Below, piece by piece: positions 1 through 9,388 of a stretch of DNA of 64,000 nucleotides; the stretch's first letter is position 1, and each line of letters starts with the position of its first letter. The notes beneath the pieces were generated by a model. The model was not told the DNA's origin, did not search any database, and worked only from the letters and a program-made list of their open reading frames with translations. A program made the translations under genes and the position numbers. The DNA comes from Stentor coeruleus (lineage: Eukaryota > Ciliophora > Heterotrichea > Heterotrichida > Stentoridae): NCBI GenBank assembly GCA_001970955.1, contig MPUH01000088.1:49377-113376 (forward strand), given 5' to 3'.

Positions 1-1322
1 CAAAAGAAGTTGGATCAATCAATAAACATTTTAAAATCCTCAAGGCAATCGGGACAAGTAGTCTTGGCACTTTATTATATGCTCAAGATATACAAAGTGG
101 AACATTCAGAGCTGTAAGGGAAATGGATAAAAATTTAGCTAAGCATAGCATGCGTTTATATGAAGAATTACAAGCTTTAATGTCGATTGATTATCCAAAT
201 ATAGTGAAAATATATGAAACTATAGAAACCCCAATTCATTATTATATAGCTTTTGAGTATCTTGATGGAGGAACACTTAGATCACAAATTAAAAGAATAG
301 GGAATGAGATGCTTGTTGCTAAATATGTACATGATATTATATCTGCGGTTAAATATATGCATTTACTTGGGTTTGTTCATTGTGATTTAAGTCCTGAACA
401 TATTTTATTTAATAGTGATGATCAAGAACCTGTACCTAAAATTATTCATTTTTCTAATTCCCAGAAAATTAATGATGTACAGCATTTGGAAATAGAAAAT
501 TTGAGTTATGTTTATATGTCCCCAGAAATATTCGATAAAAACTTTAATGAAAAAACAGACATGTGGAGTATCGGAATAATAGTATATGAAATGCTAGTTG
601 GCAAGCATCCTTATTCAAGTAAAGAAAAAGTCGATATCATGAAAGAAATTTGCAAGGGCCACCTTGACTTTGAAAACCAAAACTTCACAAACCTCTCTTA
701 CGGCGCACAAGATTTCATCAAAAAACTTCTTCAAATCAACCCAGAAGAGCGTCTTTCAGCCAAAGATGCCCTTTTACATCCTTGGCTTGGGCTTACAACT
801 AAAGAATGCTATGTAACAAGTGAAGCCTTAATGAAACTTCGAGCCTTTAAAGTATTTTCTATATAGTTAAAAGGGAATATAACAAGAGAAATCATCAAAG
901 AAATAAACTCAAAAATAGATTTCAAAGAACATGATATAATATCAATGTTTAAACATCTTGACTCAGGCTGTGATGGAACTATAAGTAAAAATGAAATTGT
1001 AAAAGCTTTTTCACAAGTTGGTATTGATGCAAGTATGGAAATTGATACAATAATGGCTAATTTGGATATAGATTCAAGTGGGACATTAGATTTTACTGAG
1101 CTAAAAATAGCTTTAGTAGAATGGGAAAAAGAGTTAACCAAAAAAAATTTAGCTAAAGTGTTTAAGAATGAACAAGGAAATGTGTCTTTAGATTTATTGA
1201 AGCATAGGTTTAATATTATACTTCCACATGAATGGAATGAGTTTTGTAAAAATGCTAAAGTTGAAGGGGATCAAGTTTCATTAACAAATTTGAAAAGCTA
1301 TCTTAAATCTCATATAGGATAG
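1..1322 (+). CDS. CDPK-like pseudokinase with EF-hands, 5' end outside the window
   Basis: Partial gene in two exons (to 851, then 867-1322). The frame is open from base 3, so the kinase glycine loop (IGTSSLG) is present although the true start lies upstream. The domain order is that of a calcium-dependent protein kinase: kinase fold, then EF-hands. Catalytic residues are lost: the VAIK lysine is Arg (RAVREM), the HRD/K/N loop reads HCDLSPEH, and DFG reads HFS. The late kinase motifs (SPEIF, DMWSIGIIVYEMLVG) and the subdomain XI arginine region remain. Two EF-hand loops look calcium-competent (DSGCDGTISKNE and DIDSSGTLDFTE); a third is degenerate. It is a paralogue of the gene at 7669-9093. 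By inference it is a calcium-responsive scaffold or allosteric partner rather than an enzyme. Confidence 0.85.
852..866 (+). other. 15-nt intron in the CDPK-like pseudokinase gene
   Basis: GTATTTTCTATATAG. Removing it deletes an in-frame TAG and joins the kinase domain to the EF-hand frame without a shift. The adenine six bases from the 3' end matches the other introns here. Confidence 0.88.
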
Positions 1323-1952
1323 ATAAGATTATATTAATAGATAGATTTAGTTTTTAAAGCAAAGTATGAGAAAATTTTGAAAGGTGTGGAATAAAATTTA
1401 GGAATTGGGTATTTTTATGAAGAAAATTTATTGGTATTGTGTGGGTTTATTATGAATTTGATGTGATTTTTGATGATTATGATTTGAAATTTGTTTATAG
1501 AGAGAGAGGAAGTGAGATTTTTTATTGCTGTAATTTTTGATTTGGAATTTGATTATGTTAGAAATAAAAATTTTAATGCTTTTTAGGTGGATAGGATGAA
1601 TAGGTTTAGGTCATGTTATTTTAAAAAGATTTAGATATTATGCTGGTGTGAAGATTAAAGAGTTTGAGAGATTTCGGAGTCGTTACAACTTCTAACAATA
1701 AAATGATTGGATGCGATTAAGTGGATTAGCAGTAAGCTAGATTATTGGAAATTTTATGTTTTTTTTTTATCAGAAATCGATAAAGGTGAGGTTTAAGACA
1801 TTTTTTAATGCTTGTTTTAGGTGAGCAATACATTTTATCCATAGACTTCACAATATTTCATAACCCATATATTCCCGAAACAAAATCCGAATTTCATATC
1901 TAAAAATTTCATACCTAAAAATTCCAAAACTATCAAAAGAATAAAAATTCTA
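1323..1952. other. Intergenic, no gene seen
   Basis: T/G-rich directly after the pseudokinase stop and A/C-rich in the last 150 bases before the Myb start. A somewhat less AT-rich patch at 1650-1740 matches no RNA family I can recognise. Confidence 0.5.
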
Positions 1953-3026
1953 ATGGCAGAAACTCCAAAGCCATACTCCATTACTAATGATGTTTGGATG
2001 GTACCATGTAGCGTTTCAACAAATAACAAACAATTCAAGCCTATCTGTAAACCTTTTCCCGAAGTGAATAATGACTTAGAAGGTTTAAAAAATACTTCTT
2101 GGACCCCAGACGAAGATAAAATTTTAGCATCAATAGTAATTCTGAAAAACAAAAAAACTTGGAGTGCAATCTCAAAAGAAATCAACAACAAAGTGCATAA
2201 TTACATGAATATTCGCAATGGTAAACAGTGTCGAGAACGTTGGGCAAACCACTTAGACCCGAATTTAAACAGAGAACCATGGTCAAATGAAGAAGACGAA
2301 ATTATAGTAATGAAGCAAATTCAATCAGGAAACAAATGGAGTGATATATCAAAACTCTTATTAGGCCGTACAGAAAATCAGGTTAAAAACAGATGGAAAA
2401 GTTTATTAGCTAAAGCTAAACGTGAATGTCCTCCTAATTTCAGACCAAATGAATATATTATAACTATGGTAAAAACAAAAATAGCCCCTGAGTCTAAAAA
2501 TGATAATTTAGTTCTACCTGTGTTTATATCCCCAAACACTGCTCAATATACATATAGTAATTATGTTGATATGGATATTCCTATTGAAGAATATGGAAGT
2601 CCTGTTAGATCTTTAAGTTTACCAAGATCAGATGATGGGTATATAATTCCTTCTAGATCAGGTTCAGGAAGACTTGATTTAGATTTTTTCCCCGATTTAA
2701 GCCAGGAAACTAAATTTGAAGATGGGCCGATTAATAATTGTCCATCTTTCACATCAGACTGTAGCTCATTTTTTTTAAGTACTGATATGCTTATGGGTTT
2801 TAAAACCGGAGTTAGGTCAGCTTATCAGTCAGGAAGACTTGATATGGATAGTTTAGGATGTTTTAGGTCTGATTCAGGGAAAAGTGATATTGATAATTTA
2901 CTTTCGAGCTTTACTGGGATAGATTGTGAAAAAAAAGATTGTATTAAAAGCATGGCTATGGACCCGAATTTAAATGTGAGAATCAGAGAAGCTGAGTTTG
3001 AACTTGCTAATCTGTTGCCAAAGTAG
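1953..3026 (+). CDS. R2R3 Myb-type DNA-binding protein
   Basis: A 357-residue protein with two adjacent Myb repeats near residues 48-150. The first starts at TSWTPDEDKIL and ends RERWANHLDP; the second starts REPWSNEEDEII and ends VKNRWKSLL. The regularly spaced tryptophans and the GRTENQVKNRWKSLL recognition helix are typical of nuclear transcription regulators of the c-Myb/plant R2R3 class. The C-terminal half is Ser/Asp-rich and contains recurring SGRLD(L/M)D motifs (near residues 235 and 293), probably low complexity or short linear motifs. The ATG is preceded by an A/C-rich leader. Target genes cannot be told from sequence. Confidence 0.88.
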   Translation: MAETPKPYSITNDVWMVPCSVSTNNKQFKPICKPFPEVNNDLEGLKNTSWTPDEDKILASIVILKNKKTWSAISKEINNKVHNYMNIRNGKQCRERWANHLDPNLNREPWSNEEDEIIVMKQIQSGNKWSDISKLLLGRTENQVKNRWKSLLAKAKRECPPNFRPNEYIITMVKTKIAPESKNDNLVLPVFISPNTAQYTYSNYVDMDIPIEEYGSPVRSLSLPRSDDGYIIPSRSGSGRLDLDFFPDLSQETKFEDGPINNCPSFTSDCSSFFLSTDMLMGFKTGVRSAYQSGRLDMDSLGCFRSDSGKSDIDNLLSSFTGIDCEKKDCIKSMAMDPNLNVRIREAEFELANLLPK

Positions 3027-3106
3027 TTTTCTTTAAAAAGTTAAAACAAGTATATTTATCAAAATCTTACTTAAAAATTCTTCCTAACAATCCATGTTGA
3101 ATATAA

Positions 3107-4336
3107 ATGGCAGTAAAAACCACAATTGATGACTATGAATTCATTAAACTTCTCGGTTCAGGAGCGTTTGCTCAAGTTTATCTTATGCGTGATAAGTCGA
3201 ATCAAAAGTTTTATGCTGTCAAAAAAACCAGCAAAAGTCTTCTTAAACGTGAAGGGAAAATTGAACATGCTTTTCGTGAAAGAGAATTACTTTCTTCACT
3301 AAATCATAAAGGTATAGTGAAACTTTATAAAGCTTTTCATGATACATCAAGCTTATATTTAGTTACTGAATATTGTTCAAAAGAGACTTTAAGCAAGCTT
3401 TTAGACCGCCATGGAGTAACATTTCCATATTCTTTAGTAAAGTATTATGCTGCTGAGATGGTCGAGATTCTTAGTGTGCTTCGTCAAAGTAATATTATAC
3501 ACCGTGATATAAAGCCTGAGAACTTTTTAATAACACAAGACAATCATTTGAAACTTGTTGATTTTAATTGTGCGAAAAAAATATCATCAAGAAGGACTAT
3601 GCGAAATACTTTTGTTGGAACATTATCGTATGTAGCTCCTGAGATTATTAAAAACTCAAGGACTATTGGGCATGAAGTAGACTTGTGGAGTTTAGGCTGT
3701 TTAATATATCAGATGATCATAGGAAAACTTCCTTTTAATGCTACTAGCCAAGAGGAAATATATGAAAATATCCTTCAAGGGAATTTTTGTATGGGTAATG
3801 ATGTCCCAGCTGAAGCCCAATCATTAATAAAGTCCCTACTTTTAGCTGATCCTGAAAGTAGACTTGGATCAAATTCTTTAGCTGAATTAAAAGCACACCC
3901 TTTTTTTGAAGGGATTAACTTTGAAGGGCTTTGGGATAGACAAGTTCCAAATGTTATTGAAGAGATAAGAAAAGATGAAAAAACACAACATCAAGATAGT
4001 GATAACTCAAGTAAAGGGTTTATTATTAGAAACAATGAAGAAAATAAAAGACCTTATGAAGGTGTTAAAATTATAATTGAAGGGAAAATCCAAATGAAAA
4101 AGAATATTTTTATTAGTCGAAATTGGAAGATGATTGTGACTGATGAGCCTAAGATTAAAATGTTTAGTTTGAAAACTAAAGAGGAAAGAGGTGAAATTGA
4201 TGTGAAGTCTATTAGTAATGTTAAAACTACTAAGACTAATAGATTCACTATTGTCACACCTAAAAAAAATTATGATTTTACTGTAGATAATCCTGATAGC
4301 TGGGTTTCTGTAATACGCAAAGTAATGAATAAATAA
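3107..4336 (+). CDS. PDK1-type AGC protein kinase with C-terminal PH domain
   Basis: A 409-residue Ser/Thr kinase beginning 80 bases after the Myb stop. The kinase domain spans about residues 9-268: glycine loop LGSGAFAQVY, catalytic lysine in YAVKK (about K39), catalytic loop HRDIKPEN, activation segment ending FVGTLSYVAPEII. The C-terminus (about 318-407) resembles the PH domain of 3-phosphoinositide-dependent kinase 1, starting EGKIQMKKNIFISRNWK and ending WVSVIRKVM. PDK1 phosphorylates the activation loop of other AGC kinases at membranes carrying PIP3. The metal-binding DFG reads DFN; the Asp is kept, so activity is plausible. The gene is short compared with animal PDK1 (about 550 residues) but has both core domains. 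Confidence 0.85.
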   Translation: MAVKTTIDDYEFIKLLGSGAFAQVYLMRDKSNQKFYAVKKTSKSLLKREGKIEHAFRERELLSSLNHKGIVKLYKAFHDTSSLYLVTEYCSKETLSKLLDRHGVTFPYSLVKYYAAEMVEILSVLRQSNIIHRDIKPENFLITQDNHLKLVDFNCAKKISSRRTMRNTFVGTLSYVAPEIIKNSRTIGHEVDLWSLGCLIYQMIIGKLPFNATSQEEIYENILQGNFCMGNDVPAEAQSLIKSLLLADPESRLGSNSLAELKAHPFFEGINFEGLWDRQVPNVIEEIRKDEKTQHQDSDNSSKGFIIRNNEENKRPYEGVKIIIEGKIQMKKNIFISRNWKMIVTDEPKIKMFSLKTKEERGEIDVKSISNVKTTKTNRFTIVTPKKNYDFTVDNPDSWVSVIRKVMNK

Positions 4337-5084
4337 TGTATAGGCTTTTTTGAAATTTTTAGATATGAACTGAGGTTTTCAAAATATGAAAATGTTGTTA
4401 AGAAATATTTATTCAAAACTATAACGATAAGTGGGGATTTTAACTGGGTCAAGATATGGTTTTTTTAGTTTGGATGCTTTGGATACAAGAAAAAATCTGA
4501 AAAGTTTTTTTTTTGAAAAAATTGGATAAAATCTCAAAAAATTTTGCTTTTTTAAATAGGATTAAAGATTTTATGTTTTCTAGCTTAGTGTGGTTTTATT
4601 TGGATTTTAAAGTTTTTATGTTTAATATTTTTCATTCAATACCTTTCAGTTATTTTTATTATTATGATTATTTTTTAATAACTATCTATTAGTTGTATTT
4701 TTTTTTTATCAGATTGGCTTATATTAGCTTTGAGACTATAGGGTAATATTGAAATTCTGGTTTCTTATACTAAAATAAATTTGGTTTACTAAAGGTATTC
4801 CTAATATGGCTTAAATAATAAAAAGTATATTCCATTCAGGTTTATATCAATGGGATTATTATCAAAATTATTTTATACTAATAATACTATTAAAATAAAA
4901 TCTTTTATAAACAAAACAATATAAATCCCTTATCAGGATAATTTTAATGATAATCTTCCTGGATAGCATTTTAGATAATATATAATAAACCACCAAGTAA
5001 AAATCATATGAAAATTTAAAGTAAACATAACAAATTAATGAAAAAAACACTGAATTTTAATCTATAAAACTAGTAAATAATAAA
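4337..5084. other. Intergenic, no gene seen
   Basis: AT-rich, with T/G-rich sequence after the PDK1 stop and A-rich sequence before the TTLL start. No coding frame or RNA signature recognised. Confidence 0.5.
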
Positions 5085-7043
5085 ATGCTGGAGCATAATT
5101 TTCTTATTACAAGGCAATATAGCAAAGTGGATTTGCTTGATGAATCACGTAATAAGTCTGAGTCTAACAGCAACTTAAGGCTCTCCCTCGACATAACAAA
5201 AAATAGAAACTCTTCCAAAAGACCATTAAAAACAGCTTCTAACGAATCAAGCAAAGAACTTCTTAACCGGACAAGTGTATTACCTTTTTTCAGACCACGA
5301 TCGCCTCTATCTAGACTGCCTCGTTCCTTACATATCTCACGGCTTTCACTTATAAAATCTAATCTGTCTAAAGATCAGTCAAATAAAAAACTAGACAGCA
5401 GAGCCGCTACAGCTTACTTCGGACCAGGCAATCCACTTTTTGAAGCTCCAAGTCCTCAAAACCCTTTAAAAGGCAGCTTCCTCGTAATAAAAAAAAGCGA
5501 TATTTCTGGCCTAAAGAAAAAGCCTACGATTCCAGTAAAAAAATCATCGAAAAAACTTGAAATTACTAGCTTGGTAAATGCTAAAAAAGGCCAAAAACTT
5601 GAAAAACTTAGTATAAAAGATATCAAAGATCGTTTGTGGCTTAGTAAAAAGCGAGGAGTGATTATAAGAGATTTTTATGCTATTTTAGCTAAGAGTAATG
5701 GTATGAAAATACAACATAACCCTGATTTGGTACAATCATTTAAGTATTATATAGGAAAAGGGAATAACTCAAAGCTCATAAAACAACTTATGTCACGGAG
5801 AATGGGATGGAGTCGGATTAAGTTAGGAGAAATTCAAACAGCAAATTTTGTATGGACTGAGTGGATTGAAGATTCAATTCTCCAGTCATTATATTTAAGT
5901 GAAAAAATAGAATACACCCTTGACACCCTACCTAAAGCTAACACTTACCATTATCGTCCTAACAACAGTCGGCGATTTATCCTTGACACCTCACCATTAG
6001 GTTTTAATAAAATCATATCATCAACTTCCTTCAAACAAATCAAACCATATTTTTTCCAGCCATCAACCCTTAGAGTCTACAACAAAATCTCAGGCAATCA
6101 CAACTTATCTAACAAAAAAGAACTTTTTATAAACCTCAACAGTTATTGTCGAGCTAGAAAAAAGCATGTATTTGACTATGTTCCCATAACTTTCCATATA
6201 ACTTCTTTGAAAGACCCAAAATATCATGAATTCGAAAAGTATTTTCGTAATAAAGATAATAAACCTAAAAGTATCTGGATATTAAAACCAGGAGAAAATA
6301 CAAATCGTGGTTCAGGTATTACAATCTGCACAGATCTTGATCAAATAAAACAAGAAATTGCAGGTATGTGGCATACGGTTATAATACAAAAATACATAGA
6401 AAATCCATTTTTAGTATACAAAAGGAAATTTGATATACGTTGTTATGCTCTTATAACCTGTTATAATGGGATTATTCAAGGATATTATTATAATGAAGGA
6501 TATATAAGAACATCATCAAAACCATTTAACCTTCAAAATATTGATAATTTGTATATTCATCTTACAAATGATGCGGTTCAAAAACATTGTGATGATTATG
6601 GGAAATATGAAAGTGGTAATAAAATGAGTTATGGGGAATTACAAAAATATTTAGATGTTTATTATACTAGTAGACCTGTGAATTTTATGGAAGAAGTTGG
6701 AACGAAGATTAAGAAAATTGTTAAAGATACTATTAAATGTGCGGTGCCGGGGATTAAGAAAAGGATGTTTTCCCATACTTTTGAGATTTTTGGGTATGAC
6801 TTTTTGTTGGATGAAGAGTTTAAACCTTGGTTGTTGGAGGTTAATACAAATCCGTGTTTAGAACTCTCGTCATCGCATTTAGCGAGGATTATTCCTTCGA
6901 TGCTGGATAATGCTTTTCAGTTAGCGATTGATTCGCTTTTTCAGAATAATTTTTCTCTGAAAAACGATATGCCGGCTATTACTGAGAATAAGTTTGAGCT
7001 TGTATATCATTCACTTGAAGGTTATGTTCCTAATATTAATTAA
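5085..7043 (+). CDS. Tubulin-tyrosine-ligase-like (TTLL) protein
   Basis: A 652-residue protein with a C-terminal TTL domain (about residues 350-620), an ATP-grasp fold that adds amino acids (Glu, Gly or Tyr) to tubulin or other proteins. Diagnostic stretches are KSIWILKPGENTNRGSGI (nucleotide-binding lysine and flexible loop), VIIQKYIENPFLVYKRKFD followed by IRCY, YIHLTNDAVQKH, and the metal site EVNTNPCLELSSSH. The N-terminal 150 residues are basic and Ser-rich, probably disordered and microtubule-binding. Ciliates carry large TTLL families for ciliary and cortical microtubules. Whether this one is a glutamylase, glycylase or other ligase cannot be decided from the motifs I can see. Confidence 0.88.
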   Translation: MLEHNFLITRQYSKVDLLDESRNKSESNSNLRLSLDITKNRNSSKRPLKTASNESSKELLNRTSVLPFFRPRSPLSRLPRSLHISRLSLIKSNLSKDQSNKKLDSRAATAYFGPGNPLFEAPSPQNPLKGSFLVIKKSDISGLKKKPTIPVKKSSKKLEITSLVNAKKGQKLEKLSIKDIKDRLWLSKKRGVIIRDFYAILAKSNGMKIQHNPDLVQSFKYYIGKGNNSKLIKQLMSRRMGWSRIKLGEIQTANFVWTEWIEDSILQSLYLSEKIEYTLDTLPKANTYHYRPNNSRRFILDTSPLGFNKIISSTSFKQIKPYFFQPSTLRVYNKISGNHNLSNKKELFINLNSYCRARKKHVFDYVPITFHITSLKDPKYHEFEKYFRNKDNKPKSIWILKPGENTNRGSGITICTDLDQIKQEIAGMWHTVIIQKYIENPFLVYKRKFDIRCYALITCYNGIIQGYYYNEGYIRTSSKPFNLQNIDNLYIHLTNDAVQKHCDDYGKYESGNKMSYGELQKYLDVYYTSRPVNFMEEVGTKIKKIVKDTIKCAVPGIKKRMFSHTFEIFGYDFLLDEEFKPWLLEVNTNPCLELSSSHLARIIPSMLDNAFQLAIDSLFQNNFSLKNDMPAITENKFELVYHSLEGYVPNIN

Positions 7044-7668
7044 TATATTTTAATGTGAGAATGATGATATATGAGAATTTTTTTTGATAATGGATTTGGT
7101 ATTATTTGTGGGTTGGATAAGATAAGATTTTTTTTTTGGAATATAAAAAGTTAGATAAGTTGAAGATGTAAACTGATAACAATTTTTATAGTTTGTTTAA
7201 AAGAGTGATACATGGTTTGATAATCAATCATTGATTTTTATGATGATACAGTTGATGTATAATAAACCAATTTTTTATTAATCTTATTATATAATTATTT
7301 CTTATAACATTCCTATCTTAACTAATCAATTTATAAAACTAATACAATAAAAAATATCACATCAATACAATATCTTAAAAAATCCCACTAAATTATCACA
7401 TCCATCTCAAACCTAACATTATTCCACAATACTCTAAAATCACCCCCAAAAAAACTTTTTTTTAAACTAATCCATACCTTAAAAAACAAACTATTAATCA
7501 TATCATTCCCAACACAAAAAGTGCATATTCCTATTTAGCCCAATCAACCTCTCTACAACAAAAACATAAAAACCCCCAATTCCAAATCCAAAAACCTTAT
7601 CATCAAAGCTAACTCATAATCATAATACCCAATAAAATCTCAAAAGCATAAATACACAAACTATTAAT
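7044..7668. other. Intergenic with clear base-skew switch
   Basis: The first 220 bases are T/G-rich. From about 7280 to the next ATG the strand is A/C-rich and nearly G-free. The switch probably separates the 3' flank of the TTLL gene from the promoter side of the pseudokinase gene. Confidence 0.5.
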
Positions 7669-9093
7669 ATGGGTTGTTGTAATACACTTCCAGTTCCACC
7701 TCCTCTATCCTCAGATAAACTCCAAGTCCAACCAACACCTCAAAGATCATCAAAACGTGGAAGGTTACCAACAAACAAGCTCATGACCATAACAGAACGA
7801 TACGAAATTCTCAGAGCCTTAGGCAGTGGGACAATCGGAACATTATTCCACGCAAAAAACCTTGAAACATGTGAAATAAGGACAATCCGTGAAGTCAACA
7901 AATCCGCATCATATCATAGCGTTGAAGTCTTCCAAGAAGTAAAAATTCTAAAAGAACTCGATCATCAAAACATAATCAAAGTCTATGAAGCAATCGAAAC
8001 TTCAAGAAGTTATTATATAGTCTTAGAAAACATATATGGAGGAAGTTTAGCTGATAGATTTAAAAAAAACAATGTTGAAGGGGTTATATCGAAATATATA
8101 CATGATATGTTTTTAGGATTAGCTTATTTACATAGTCAAGGTATAGTACATTGTAATTTATCTCAAGATTATGTTGTTCTTTCTGATACATCAGAAACTC
8201 CTGTACTGAAAATCATAGGTTTTGCTTTAGCCCAAAGACTTTCAGAGAAAAAAACTATAGACCAAAAGTACTTGAAATATCCTTGGGCTAGTCCTGAAAT
8301 GCTCCGTGGGGAATACTCAGAAAAGTCTGATGTTTGGAGCGCTGGGATTGTTTTGTATTCATTACTCACACAAAGACAACCTTTTCCTAAAGGTTCAAGA
8401 TCTATGGTTATAGATGCGATATCATCAGCAAGTGTTGATTTTTATAATTCAGCTTTTACTGGGCTTTCTCTTGATGCTCAAGATCTTATAAAAAGTATGT
8501 TGAAACGTGATCCTGATGATAGACCTACTTGTGAAAAAATATTACAACATCCATGGTTTGGAAATAGTAAAAGAATGCTTCCTATTACTTATAATATAAC
8601 AAAAAAACTTTTAGGGTTTAAAATTACATCAAAAGTTGCTAAGAGAATTATGGTTTTTATTGTTGAACAACTTGCTTTGGTTAGAAAGGATTATGCGATT
8701 TTAGGGTATTTTAGAAGTTTGGATCTTAATGAAGATGGGAAAGCTAGTAAAGATGAAGTGTTGAATGTTTTTAATCAAGTTGGGCTTAATGTTACTCAAG
8801 ATATTGATTTTATTATGGAAAATATTGATACAAAAGGAACTGGGAAAGTTAGGTATTTGGATTTGGTGTTGGGGCTTACAAATTGGTCTCAAGAGTTTAA
8901 GAAAAAAAATCTGGAAAAGTATTTTAAAGCTGAAGGTGGGTTTGTTGATGCTGATTGGTTAAAAAAAGAAATAAGTGGTGTTGAAGAGAAAGAGTGGGAT
9001 GAGTTTTTAGTAAAGATACCGATGGATGAAGGCAAAATACATATTGAAGGGTTGAAAAAGATACTTAGGCTAAATATAAGTAATTTAACTTAA
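7669..9093 (+). CDS. CDPK-like pseudokinase with N-myristoylation signal and EF-hands
   Basis: A complete 474-residue single-exon protein. It begins Met-Gly-Cys-Cys, a myristoylation plus palmitoylation signal, so it probably sits at a membrane. The kinase fold (about residues 45-300) is intact in outline (IVLENIYGGSL, SPEML, DVWSAGIVLYSLLTQRQPF) but catalytically broken: the VAIK lysine is Arg (IRTIREV), HRD reads HCN with the catalytic Asp lost, and DFG reads GFA. After the kinase fold come one good EF-hand loop (DLNEDGKASKDE) and a weaker one ending in Asp (DTKGTGKVRYLD). It is clearly paralogous to the partial gene at the window start; both carry the same R-for-K and HC substitutions, so loss of activity predates the duplication. 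A calcium-sensing scaffold role is inference. Confidence 0.9.
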   Translation: MGCCNTLPVPPPLSSDKLQVQPTPQRSSKRGRLPTNKLMTITERYEILRALGSGTIGTLFHAKNLETCEIRTIREVNKSASYHSVEVFQEVKILKELDHQNIIKVYEAIETSRSYYIVLENIYGGSLADRFKKNNVEGVISKYIHDMFLGLAYLHSQGIVHCNLSQDYVVLSDTSETPVLKIIGFALAQRLSEKKTIDQKYLKYPWASPEMLRGEYSEKSDVWSAGIVLYSLLTQRQPFPKGSRSMVIDAISSASVDFYNSAFTGLSLDAQDLIKSMLKRDPDDRPTCEKILQHPWFGNSKRMLPITYNITKKLLGFKITSKVAKRIMVFIVEQLALVRKDYAILGYFRSLDLNEDGKASKDEVLNVFNQVGLNVTQDIDFIMENIDTKGTGKVRYLDLVLGLTNWSQEFKKKNLEKYFKAEGGFVDADWLKKEISGVEEKEWDEFLVKIPMDEGKIHIEGLKKILRLNISNLT

Positions 9094-9388
9094 CATAGTA
9101 AGTTTGGTTATTTTGTTTAATTTTAGATTGATAAGGTGAGAAATTATGAATTTTTTTTGTAAGAAAATGTGGTTTAATTTAATATTGTGAAGGGTAAGAA
9201 ATTAGAAAGTTATAGTGAAATAACACTGTAAATTCATTTTTCATAAATTTCTAATAAAAGTTGTTTATATCCTATTTGATTATCCTAAAAAAAAAAATTA
9301 TCTAATTAACCTGAAAAAAATCCTAAAAATAAACCTAAAAAATACGTGAATTTTTTATCCATAAGCATATATAAATACTATTCCTAAC

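Noticed and set aside
1650-1760. Less AT-rich patch ending in a T-run, considered as a small pol III RNA
   Set aside because: No A/B box or known RNA motif; base skew alone does not support a gene.
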